From CAYGGE01 sp966250865 (GTDB lineage Bacteria; Patescibacteriota; UBA1384; CAYGGE01), in the NCBI GenBank assembly GCA_966250865.1, contig CBINIT010000009.1, positions 1 to 35,498 of the forward strand: a stretch of DNA of 35,498 nucleotides, written 5' to 3'. This document shows positions 13,631 to 20,960 of this stretch, piece by piece; position 1 is the stretch's first letter, and each line of letters opens with the position of its first letter. The notes beneath the pieces are model-generated. The model did not search any database. It was given only the letters and a program-made list of their open reading frames with translations, and was not told where the DNA came from. The translations under genes and the position numbers were made by a program.

Positions 13631-16066
13631 ATGGCACTAAAAAAAGGCGTACTAGGCGCTAAAGTTTTGGTTAAAACCTGGATAGGGTTAGTAGTTTTGA
13701 TGGCGGTTGTGGGTATCACGGCCTATTTAGTTCGCACCTACGCGCCACAGGCGAGTACTACAAGTCCAACGCCTTCATGTAGCCCGCAGTCGGGAGCGAT
13801 TGTAACCAGCTCTAGTCCAGCTACTCAAGCAGCTCCGTCACTTCCAGCCATGCCAGAAAACTGTAATGCCACTCTTGAGGTCCTAACTCTTAATAGGCGT
13901 ACAGCCGAAAAACTTGGTGGAGTGAGAGTCACATTTGGCGGACAGCCGATTGGCGTAACGCAGACCGATGGTACGCTCACCTATCGACTGCCACAACGTA
14001 GCGGACCGCTTGCTGGCGATAAATACGGCTTCGGGGGCGATTTACGGTGGGTTATAGTAGAGGAGGGGCGGACAACTCGCGTCACACTGCTTCTTGAGCC
14101 GAAGGAGCAAGGAACTGTCTATGGGATACTAAGAGACTACAGCACAGGTGCGACGATTAACGGATCAACGGTTGATCTGCACCGTGTCAACCCTGATGGC
14201 ACGAAAGTCTTTATCGCTACTGCCGATACAGCGGGCAAGGGAACATATAGCTTCCCGCCTCAGGTTTTTGAAGACGGAAAAAAATATTCACTTACCCCGC
14301 ATGCCAACAATTATTACCAAGCCAAGCCGAAGTTTTTTGATAGCGAAAGCACTACATTTACTTACAGCCTCACAAGCTCAGGGAGTGTTGAGACGAACTT
14401 TCACTTTGAGCGAGTTAGCATGAGTGTTGTGTTTATGTTTAAGGATGCAGACAATGAACAGAATGAGACGCTTGCCAACTTAGAGCTTTGCTTCAACTAC
14501 CCAAACACGGAACGAAATTCAGACTTTGGCCTTGCCACGGCTAATGCGCCCGACTGCAAGGTTCTGGCAAAGTCGAGAGAGTATTATGAGCAGACGATGC
14601 TCACTGCAGACCTTCGTGTCTCGCTTGGCAAAAACTCGGCATACGATATTGTTCAGGTCCAAACACAGTACACCACCGGTCCAAATTTCCAGGAAAAGCG
14701 GAATGTTGTCGATCCGCTGGTAGGACGTATTTCTGCGCTCACTCGGCAGGACATCGAGAATGATCAAGGGAGATACTGGGTCTACGTCTTTGTGCGCAAG
14801 CGAGCCGTGGTAAAACCTGAACCAGCCGAACGACCCGTTCCTCGCCGAGAACGTCAAGACGTCACCCTCCGCTTCTACGGCCCAACTACCCCTAGCCCAG
14901 TAGCTGGTTACGAGTTCGAGCAGTCAGTAAATGGCAGTGCTTTTGCGGTAGTCAGCGGAACGGTTGCCCCATTGGCACAAGCCAACGAAGACGCTGGCCT
15001 GGTCCAAAAAGCCCACGCCCAAAGCACTGGCGCCAAGCAATGGTACAAGGCAACTATACCAGTCACAACAGGCTTTGTTGGCACAATGGAATACCGTATC
15101 CGTAGCTATGTCCAAACCGGCGCAACTAAGACGTATTCAGACTACTCACCAACTGCTTCAATCAACTTCCCTGCACCTCTGCCTCCCATCGAGCTATTTG
15201 CTGCTGACCGAGTCAGTATCGTTCAAGGTCTTAGTGCTCGCTTGAGCTGGGAAACAAACAATGTCAGCAGTGTTGTCCTAATGACTCCTGGCTCACCGAA
15301 TACTAACCTTGGTGCTGGCGGTGTCCGCACCATCTCTCCGACACAAACCACGACCTATACTTTATTGGTCTGGAGGGCTGGTGCCTCCTATACGAAGCAG
15401 GTAACTGTTGAGGTCTTGCCACGTCCCGTTACACCGCCTGCGATGCCGCAGAGTCTCAGCGCCTCAAACGATGGTACTAACGTGATACGACTCCAGTGGA
15501 ATCGAGTTAACAATGCCACCGGTTACTATGTGTATCGGGCTATCGATGCTGCAGGCGTCGACGAGCGTAACGATGCCGCGGCTGAGATCATCGCTGAACG
15601 GGGGCAAATGCTAAATACCGTCGTCTATACGGACACGCTTAATCCGCTCGACAAGAATGAGTATGTCTACTGGGTACGAGCCGTCAAGGCAGAGGCGAAT
15701 GGTGTCGGCGTCTCCTCCCCTTCTTCTGGTAAGACCGTTACGGCCAACGTCGTACCGCCGGCTACGCCGTATAAATTTGCTGCATCGGCCATGTCTGGTC
15801 GACGTATTAAACTAGCCTGGAAGGCGAACCCTTCTAATGTAGTTCCTACCTACACGGGTGGCTTCGAAATCTGGCGCAAAGGCCCAACGGATGCCGACTT
15901 TACTCTTCTGGAAGATGTTCCGAATGCCAGCTCAGTAAGTTATCAGTGGGTTGATGCTAACTTGCCTGCCAAAACTCGATTTGAGTACAAGGCCAAGGCC
16001 TACCGAACGATTCGTGGCGAAAAAGTCTACTCACCGTTCAGCGCCCCTGACGGTGCCCGAAGCTAA
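13631..16066 (+). CDS. Large membrane-anchored multidomain surface protein (beta-sandwich and fibronectin III)
   Basis: This 811-residue protein has an N-terminal membrane anchor (WIGLVVLMAVVGITAYLV, residues about 17-34), a Ser/Thr/Pro linker (TTSPTPSCSPQSG), and then outward-facing beta domains. Residues about 75-260 hold two carboxypeptidase-regulatory/Cna-B-like repeats (GVTQTDGTLTYRLP; GTVYGILRDYSTGATINGSTVDL). About 517-597 is an Ig-like domain (RLSWETNNVSSVVL...TQTTTYTLLVW). Two fibronectin type III domains follow at about 600-695 and 710-811 (IRLQWNRVNNATGYYVYRA; IKLAWKANPS). No catalytic motif is seen, so an adhesin or surface scaffold role is inferred. AGGAGGGG precedes the ATG, and a terminator follows. 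Confidence 0.82.
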   Translation: MALKKGVLGAKVLVKTWIGLVVLMAVVGITAYLVRTYAPQASTTSPTPSCSPQSGAIVTSSSPATQAAPSLPAMPENCNATLEVLTLNRRTAEKLGGVRVTFGGQPIGVTQTDGTLTYRLPQRSGPLAGDKYGFGGDLRWVIVEEGRTTRVTLLLEPKEQGTVYGILRDYSTGATINGSTVDLHRVNPDGTKVFIATADTAGKGTYSFPPQVFEDGKKYSLTPHANNYYQAKPKFFDSESTTFTYSLTSSGSVETNFHFERVSMSVVFMFKDADNEQNETLANLELCFNYPNTERNSDFGLATANAPDCKVLAKSREYYEQTMLTADLRVSLGKNSAYDIVQVQTQYTTGPNFQEKRNVVDPLVGRISALTRQDIENDQGRYWVYVFVRKRAVVKPEPAERPVPRRERQDVTLRFYGPTTPSPVAGYEFEQSVNGSAFAVVSGTVAPLAQANEDAGLVQKAHAQSTGAKQWYKATIPVTTGFVGTMEYRIRSYVQTGATKTYSDYSPTASINFPAPLPPIELFAADRVSIVQGLSARLSWETNNVSSVVLMTPGSPNTNLGAGGVRTISPTQTTTYTLLVWRAGASYTKQVTVEVLPRPVTPPAMPQSLSASNDGTNVIRLQWNRVNNATGYYVYRAIDAAGVDERNDAAAEIIAERGQMLNTVVYTDTLNPLDKNEYVYWVRAVKAEANGVGVSSPSSGKTVTANVVPPATPYKFAASAMSGRRIKLAWKANPSNVVPTYTGGFEIWRKGPTDADFTLLEDVPNASSVSYQWVDANLPAKTRFEYKAKAYRTIRGEKVYSPFSAPDGARS

Positions 16067-16081
16067 GAGCTTCAACAACTG

Positions 16082-16114
16082 AATAAAGCCTCGTCCTTGC
16101 GGCGAGGCTTTATT
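16082..16114 (+). terminator. Intrinsic terminator after the 811-residue surface protein
   Basis: A perfect 12-bp stem (AATAAAGCCTCG 16082-16093, CGAGGCTTTATT 16103-16114) closes a 9-base loop 16 bases after the stop. It separates the surface protein from the HD-domain gene. Confidence 0.75.
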
Positions 16115-16120
16115 GTATGG

Positions 16121-16126
16121 TCTAAT
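16121..16126 (+). promoter_or_regulatory. -10 hexamer for a probable leaderless HD-hydrolase mRNA
   Basis: TCTAAT (five of six consensus bases) is followed by six bases and the ATG at 16133. The AGGGG within those six bases is too close to the ATG to work as a normal Shine-Dalgarno. Confidence 0.45.
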
Positions 16127-16132
16127 AGGGGC

Positions 16133-16762
16133 ATGCAACACTTAACCAAACTCTTTCGCCTGCTCGAAATTACCCGAGCTCATCCGCAATATGGCTACAC
16201 ATTGGCCGAGATTCCAAAGAGTGAGCTCTCCGATTTGGCACAGCATCATTATCTCGTCGCCTTTATCGCATGGCAGCTCGTTCGTTTGATCAAGCGAACC
16301 GGCGGGCAGATCGATGGCGAAAAGGTCCTCGAATTCGCGCTGATTCACGATCTTGGTGAATTATTCGGTGGCGATATCTCTATGCCCTATGCGAAGGCCA
16401 ATCCGGTCGCGCGTGAAGCGGCTAAGGCGTTCGAACGGGAAAACCAAAAGTACATGGCCAAATTCTTTGGCGACGATGCGACGCATTTCGACGCCCTTTC
16501 TGAAGAGATCCTTAACGCGAAGAGTGATGAGGCGCTTGTTGCGAAGATTGCTGACTATGTTGAATGTACGCATTACAAGCTCTATGTCCATCGCTTCAGC
16601 CCGAACGATGTCATTATGGTCCAAAAGAAGATGGAAGAGATGATTACTAAGTTAGAAGACGAAACAGCGAGAACGGTCCTAGTTGAATTTGTGACCCGGT
16701 GGGCCGACGACCTCAAACAGGGCAAGGTTCAGGATATTTTTGAAGATGCCAAGGCAGTGTAG
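16133..16762 (+). CDS. HD-domain hydrolase, YfbR/HDDC2-like nucleotidase
   Basis: This 209-residue protein has the HD metal-binding residues in the YfbR (COG1896) arrangement: His in SDLAQHHYLVAFIAW (38/39), His-Asp in FALIHDLGELFGGD (72-73), and Asp in KIADYVEC near 140. The family includes 5'-deoxynucleotidases that dephosphorylate dNMPs. The LGELFGGDISMPY segment closely follows the family pattern. A further upstream ATG (16097) would lie inside the terminator hairpin, so 16133 is used. It converges on a membrane-protein gene three bases away. A second HD protein of the same group lies at 17614-18213. Confidence 0.85.
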   Translation: MQHLTKLFRLLEITRAHPQYGYTLAEIPKSELSDLAQHHYLVAFIAWQLVRLIKRTGGQIDGEKVLEFALIHDLGELFGGDISMPYAKANPVAREAAKAFERENQKYMAKFFGDDATHFDALSEEILNAKSDEALVAKIADYVECTHYKLYVHRFSPNDVIMVQKKMEEMITKLEDETARTVLVEFVTRWADDLKQGKVQDIFEDAKAV

Positions 16763-16765
16763 CGG

Positions 16766-17617
16766 TTAATGTCCACGGAGGCTAGCGAGTAAGTGGTAGG
16801 CTTCGGTAAAGCCCCAAATTGCCAGACCGATAAAGGCCAGACTGCCGATAAACGAAATAATCGGGTTTTTGACGATTTTGATTGTCAATTGTGGCGACAA
16901 GAAGAGCGCGATGTTGAGAATGGTATGTCCCGCAAAAACGCCGATCGCAAAACCAAAGACATTAACGACATTAAACAGCGGAACGTAGCCAGCAAAATCA
17001 TCGAGTCCCAGGATAAATGGAACGGTAAAGGATAAGCCGAGGAGACCCCAAAAGGTCATCGAGGCTTGTTTTTTAATGTTCGTGTGGGGAATAAGCTTGC
17101 TGAGCACCGGTGCGACTGCTCGGTTGATCGATTGGAGCGTACGCTCGAGCCAAACCTCAAGACCACCGAAATTTACATGGTACTTGCCCTCTTCGTTCTT
17201 AACGTGCTCTAAGCCGTCCTCCGCCATGCGCAGCAGCACAAAACTGGCGATGATGACCATAGCGGCCATGAGAAGCACGATTTCCTTAAAGACCGCCCAA
17301 AGGAGCAATATGACTAATGTGCCAAGGATGTTGCCAAGCGCTGTGCCGATCTCAATGGCGATGCGATTTTTCCAGCCGGGATATTCATGCATCAACCGTC
17401 CAATAAAAATGGCAAAATCGATGGCTGTTTTGAGGTAGATGGTTAGGCCAACGAGAATGTCACTCCAGCGTATCGACGTACTAATTGGTGCGGTTGAAGG
17501 AATGATGCGGTTCATGAGCAGGATCTGAAAGTAAAGAATTCCAACGCCAATAACGAGAACGACGAAGGTAAGAGTGAGGGGAACTACTTGGTTGGGATAG
17601 ATCGGCTCTCTACTCAT
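16766..17617 (-). CDS. Multi-pass membrane protein of unknown function
   Basis: This 283-residue protein has about seven hydrophobic segments, including LTFVVLVIGVGILYFQILL, LGNILGTLVILLLWAVF, IVLLMAAMVIIASFVLL, FWGLLGLSFTVPFILGL, FGFAIGVFAGHTILNIALFL and PIISFIGSLAFIGLAIWGF. A soluble loop (EDGLEHVKNEEGKYHVNFGGLEVWLERTL) lies in the middle. I recognise no family. The frame opens at 17650, but the ATG at 17617 overlaps the stop of the upstream HD gene by four bases (ATGA), the typical coupled start, and begins MSREPIYPNQVVPL. The pairing with an HD hydrolase is probably operonic. Confidence 0.75.
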   Translation of the reverse strand: MSREPIYPNQVVPLTLTFVVLVIGVGILYFQILLMNRIIPSTAPISTSIRWSDILVGLTIYLKTAIDFAIFIGRLMHEYPGWKNRIAIEIGTALGNILGTLVILLLWAVFKEIVLLMAAMVIIASFVLLRMAEDGLEHVKNEEGKYHVNFGGLEVWLERTLQSINRAVAPVLSKLIPHTNIKKQASMTFWGLLGLSFTVPFILGLDDFAGYVPLFNVVNVFGFAIGVFAGHTILNIALFLSPQLTIKIVKNPIISFIGSLAFIGLAIWGFTEAYHLLASLRGH

Positions 17618-18213
17618 TGTATATCTTTCTTTGTTCGACTTACCCACCACTCATCTTCTTTGTTGCCGAACCACCATTCGTCGGAGTTTGTTTCAACGAT
17701 TTGCCTAGCAAGCTTTTTACCAGATTCAGTTTTGAGACGCTTAAGAGCTGGCGGCAGCCAGGTCTCTGCCCGCTTATTGCCCATGTCGATCTGCTCTTTG
17801 AGCGACAAGATAAACTCAATAGTATCGGCGTCTTTAGTGATAAGTGCCTCTTTAGTTTTTTTCTGCTCATACTCTTCAATGATCGCGGCGATGTCTTGGC
17901 CAAATTCCAAGGAGCCAAGTATCTCTTTGTTTGCTTCGTTCTCATGTCTATCGACATATTTTTGGTGAAGATAGTTGAGGTCGCTGATCCGTGATTCATG
18001 CAGATCGTGGAACAGGCACATCTTCATTACTTTCTCAATGTTCACATCGCTCTCCATGGTGGCTAATACAAAGCCAGCGTAGATGGTCCGGTGGATATGT
18101 TCGGCGACTGACTGCCGGCCATTCCCAAGAAGATAGTAAAAGCTTCTTGGTGTTTGGGCGAGCATCCCCACTTCAAAGAGAAAGTTGACGATAGATTTTG
18201 TATCTTGACTCAT
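17614..18213 (-). CDS. HD-domain hydrolase, YfbR-like nucleotidase
   Basis: This 199-residue protein shows the HD residues His 39 (SVAEHIHRT), His 69-Asp 70 (MCLFHDLHESRISDL) and Asp near 128-130 (TKDADTIEFIL). The AEH...FHDLHE...GDxx-like spacing and the TIEF segment fit the COG1896 YfbR/HDDC2 group, whose known members are 5'-deoxynucleotidases. It has an AAGGAG Shine-Dalgarno six bases before ATG. The C-terminus (DEWWFGNKEDEWWVSRTKK) is unusually tryptophan-rich. The next gene, a membrane protein, overlaps by four bases. It is only distantly similar to the HD protein at 16133-16762, so this is not a recent duplication. Confidence 0.85.
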   Translation of the reverse strand: MSQDTKSIVNFLFEVGMLAQTPRSFYYLLGNGRQSVAEHIHRTIYAGFVLATMESDVNIEKVMKMCLFHDLHESRISDLNYLHQKYVDRHENEANKEILGSLEFGQDIAAIIEEYEQKKTKEALITKDADTIEFILSLKEQIDMGNKRAETWLPPALKRLKTESGKKLARQIVETNSDEWWFGNKEDEWWVSRTKKDIQ

Positions 18214-18287
18214 GGCAAGCTCCTTGCGCGCTTTACTATATCATATCCACGACTGCACCAGCAAAAGACGGCAGGGAGGATCTTTGC

Positions 18288-18293
18288 TATACT
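18288..18293 (+). promoter_or_regulatory. -10 hexamer for a probable leaderless mRNA
   Basis: TATACT (five of six consensus bases) is followed by six bases (AAAACC) and the ATG at 18300. No Shine-Dalgarno is present in the six-base gap. Confidence 0.5.
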
Positions 18294-18299
18294 AAAACC

Positions 18300-18995
18300 A
18301 TGCGTTACCTCCTTCTTATGCTAGGTCTTATGATTACCGTCCTGCCGTCGGTCGTTTTTGCAGATGCGATTGCTGATGGCAAAAAGATACCTGAATCCTG
18401 TTTCAAGGTGGAAAATGTTGCGGACTTTCCAGACTATGTTTTCCTTGCCTATTACTCACCGAATGAGAGCGGTCCGAACGAGCCGACCTTGACGGTGATG
18501 ACGCCGAATAAGTGTATTAGTGCCTATATTTTTCCTGCGCCTACACTTTATGCATTGACACAGGAAGACTATGCGGCGGCCGACCTCAGCGATCCAGCAA
18601 GCCTCGTCGAACAGGAGGATGTACTTATTAAGGCAACGACGGGCTTACCCAGTGGCCGAGGACAGATTGACGAAGATGATCCCCGTGAACGAATTATCTA
18701 TGTCTATACGATTAAAGAAGTTAACGACCAAGGAATAACTCTTGAGCAGTCGGATGAGCTTGGCTTCGATAGTGACGGCAAGCCGATCAAGGGCGCCTCT
18801 CCTTCGCCAAGTAGTATCGCAAGCCCTCGCTCGCAAACCGTTTCGGCAAAAGGAGTTCGGTGGATTGAAGACAATTGGTCCGTCGCTCTGCCGGTCGCCG
18901 GGAGCATAATTATCGGTTTGATTATTGTGATCAATATTGCTCGGAAGCGTCCAACTGAGGTGGTAATCGAGCAGCCGCCAGATGAGCAGCAATAG
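18300..18995 (+). CDS. Exported protein with C-terminal membrane anchor
   Basis: This 231-residue protein has a signal peptide (MRYLLLMLGLMITVLPSVVFA), an extracytoplasmic domain with two cysteines (ESCFKVENV, NKCISAYIF) that could form a disulphide, a Ser/Pro linker (GASPSPSSIASPRSQ), and a C-terminal membrane helix near residues 195-213 followed by a short basic and acidic tail (RKRPTEVVIEQPPDEQQ). The arrangement suggests a surface protein held by its C-terminus, like the cohesin-like protein at 19289-20182. I recognise no family. The frame is open from 18198, but only the ATG at 18300 gives a signal peptide. Confidence 0.75.
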   Translation: MRYLLLMLGLMITVLPSVVFADAIADGKKIPESCFKVENVADFPDYVFLAYYSPNESGPNEPTLTVMTPNKCISAYIFPAPTLYALTQEDYAAADLSDPASLVEQEDVLIKATTGLPSGRGQIDEDDPRERIIYVYTIKEVNDQGITLEQSDELGFDSDGKPIKGASPSPSSIASPRSQTVSAKGVRWIEDNWSVALPVAGSIIIGLIIVINIARKRPTEVVIEQPPDEQQ

Positions 18996-19287
18996 CCTCA
19001 CTCTTGTCCTGACGATTGTCGGTGAGTTTGCCATATTTTGGCTCATCACGAAAAAAGTCTCGTGGCGAGCCTTCTTTTTTCTCTTGTTGGTCAACATCAC
19101 GACGCAGCCCGTAGCGCTTTGGCTGTATCGAGGACCGCTACACAATTTTTGGGCGGTAGAAACGTTGGTGGTTCTGGTAGAGAGTGTACTTATCTGGCAG
19201 TTATTTCAAATGAAGTATCAACAAGCTTTCGCGTATTCCGTACTTATTAACATTGGCAGTGCATTGCTTGGTGCGCTAATTTTTTGA
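18982..19287 (+). CDS. Small membrane protein of unknown function
   Basis: This 101-residue protein consists mostly of hydrophobic segments: LTLVLTIVGEFAIFWLI, AFFFLLLVNITTQPVALWL, AVETLVVLVESVLIWQLF and AFAYSVLINIGSALLGALIF, so about four membrane passes. A conserved-looking glutamate lies inside the first and third segments, and NITTQP in the second. I do not recognise the family. Its start overlaps the end of the preceding exported-protein gene by 14 bases, so they probably form an operon. It ends one base before the convergent cohesin-like gene. Confidence 0.75.
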   Translation: MSSNSLTLVLTIVGEFAIFWLITKKVSWRAFFFLLLVNITTQPVALWLYRGPLHNFWAVETLVVLVESVLIWQLFQMKYQQAFAYSVLINIGSALLGALIF

Positions 19288-19288
19288 T

Positions 19289-20182
19289 CTAACGCGTAGC
19301 TCGAAGCCGATAAAGGGCATAGGGGAGTGCACCAAAGGTGAGCAACCCGGCAAGCACGAGAAGGCCGATGTCTGTTGTGTCTGGCCAGGGCTTTTTTGAT
19401 TGATTTTGCAAGGTGGACGCCACGGCGCTAGGCGCGAGGCTGCTACTTGGTGCGCTTGTGGTGGAGCCTAGATCTGTCATGGGACTTGCTACCACTGATG
19501 CCTCGGGACTAAGTGAGGATTCGGGGCTTGCTACGGTTGCCTGTGGGGCTGTTTTTGGCGATGGACTTGCCCTGCGAGCCTTCGGACTCGCTGTTGCAGT
19601 TTTGGGGCTCGGCGAAGTTGGGATGACCGAGGGAGATGGCGTAGGCGCATGAGTGGTTAAGGCTGCTGCCTGGGTAGTAGCGCTTGGCTGGCTTGAGGCT
19701 GCAGCCACAATCGAGAAGGTCACTTGATTTACGGATTGCAAGATGTTAGCATTCTCGTCGCTAAACGGAATGACCTGGGAATTCGCTTGATCGATAGCAA
19801 CGGTAGCAGCGCCTTCCTCCGTGGCCTTGAAAGTGAGAACCCCTAGCGTTCCACTATCGCCGGTATAGCCGCTATCGAACCGAAGCCGGGTAAATGATAA
19901 ACGATTACTACTTGGCGATGGAGCGCTCACCTCGCTCGACATCACCGATCCTGAAGCGTCAAAGCCCACATAGGTTAGGTTGCTCGAATAGGTTAGGGCG
20001 ACAGTTACGCCCGAGACAGCTTGGCCGCCGGTGCTCAGCTTTACATCTATGGTTAGATTGGATCCGTTCGTAACTGAACTAGTGCTTAATGCCGCAGAGA
20101 GCGTAGCGGTCGGCGTGGCGGCATCGACAGGTATTGGCATAAGTACAGTAAGTGCAATGAGTAAAGTGATGATGTAGCGCAT
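19289..20182 (-). CDS. Cohesin-like surface protein with C-terminal membrane anchor
   Basis: This 297-residue protein has a signal peptide (MRYIITLLIALTVLMPIPVDA), a cohesin-like beta-sandwich at about 25-160, a long Ser/Pro/Thr/Ala linker at about 160-265 with repeated SPSPK-type units, and a C-terminal membrane helix (IGLLVLAGLLTFGALPYALYRL) with basic tail. The cohesin pattern is visible in SVTNGSNLTIDVKLSTGGQAVSGVTVALTYSSNLTYVGFDASG and GTLGVLTFKATEEGAATVAI. Cohesins bind dockerin modules, and a dockerin protein is encoded immediately upstream in the same operon. A GGAGAGG Shine-Dalgarno precedes the ATG. The anchor would present the cohesin outside the cell. Binding to the neighbour is inference. 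Confidence 0.8.
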   Translation of the reverse strand: MRYIITLLIALTVLMPIPVDAATPTATLSAALSTSSVTNGSNLTIDVKLSTGGQAVSGVTVALTYSSNLTYVGFDASGSVMSSEVSAPSPSSNRLSFTRLRFDSGYTGDSGTLGVLTFKATEEGAATVAIDQANSQVIPFSDENANILQSVNQVTFSIVAAASSQPSATTQAAALTTHAPTPSPSVIPTSPSPKTATASPKARRASPSPKTAPQATVASPESSLSPEASVVASPMTDLGSTTSAPSSSLAPSAVASTLQNQSKKPWPDTTDIGLLVLAGLLTFGALPYALYRLRATR

Positions 20183-20185
20183 ACG

Positions 20186-20950
20186 TTAGTCCTCTCCCTT
20201 AGGGCTTAGATTGTAGACCCGAATAAGGCCAATAAGATCGGACAGTGTTGGTGCCTTGCCTTCGTAGGCGCCGGTGATCGTGCTATTGGTTTGGCCATTA
20301 TAGGCGCGGATTGCCGCTACAAGATCTTTAAGCGTTATCTCGTTGTCGTCGTCGAAGTCACCAACGAGGTGGTCGGTGGTGCTCGGATTTTGACAAGTAT
20401 CGGTGGCGCTATTGATGGTTATGGTTTTGCCAAGATAGCCTTTGGGTTTAAGGCGAAGTTGATAGTTGGTTCCTTCTGAGATATCGAGATTCTCCGGCAA
20501 GGTAAGCGATAGCACGCCATCATCAGTAGCGCTTACCGTAACTTCGTGAAGCTTTTGGCCTTGCGCAGTACGTAAGGTGATGGCAACCGCTGTGTGTCGA
20601 TTCCCAGTCTTCCTGTTGCTCAGGCGAATTCTCCCGCAGATATTCTGGAAGGCTGTCGCTGGTATGGTCTGAGTAACGACCGTCTCTGCTGCGTTGCTCG
20701 TCGTACTGCCGCTGTAGAGATTATTGGCTGGGTCGCAGGCACTTGCCGCGTCACCTTCGGTGCAGTAGCGGATAGTTGCGGTGTTACTGATTATTTTTTG
20801 CTGCTGTTCGGAGGCGCGCGGGATGCCATATCCCAAGCGAAAAGCGATCAAGCAAGCAAGAAAGGTAATAGTAATTACCCCGATAAAGCCTAGAATAACG
20901 ATCTGCTGTCGGCTAAGGATAGTGAGTAGTTTTTTCTTTTGATGCTTCAT
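20186..20950 (-). CDS. Membrane-anchored protein with C-terminal dockerin-like module
   Basis: This 254-residue protein has an N-terminal membrane helix near 18-36 (IVILGFIGVITITFLACLIAF), a beta-rich domain (about 90-185), and a C-terminal dockerin-like module from about 196. The first dockerin repeat, DFDDDNEITLKDL, keeps the calcium-loop residues D1, D3, D5, E7 and D12. The second, GAYEGKAPTLSDL, keeps only D12 and has lost the other ligands. The frame is open to 20998, but ATG 20950 lies 10 bases past the lyase-like stop and gives the normal MKHQKKK-membrane start. It lies directly upstream of the cohesin-like gene. Confidence 0.8.
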   Translation of the reverse strand: MKHQKKKLLTILSRQQIVILGFIGVITITFLACLIAFRLGYGIPRASEQQQKIISNTATIRYCTEGDAASACDPANNLYSGSTTSNAAETVVTQTIPATAFQNICGRIRLSNRKTGNRHTAVAITLRTAQGQKLHEVTVSATDDGVLSLTLPENLDISEGTNYQLRLKPKGYLGKTITINSATDTCQNPSTTDHLVGDFDDDNEITLKDLVAAIRAYNGQTNSTITGAYEGKAPTLSDLIGLIRVYNLSPKGED

Positions 20951-20960
20951 AGACTGTGCT

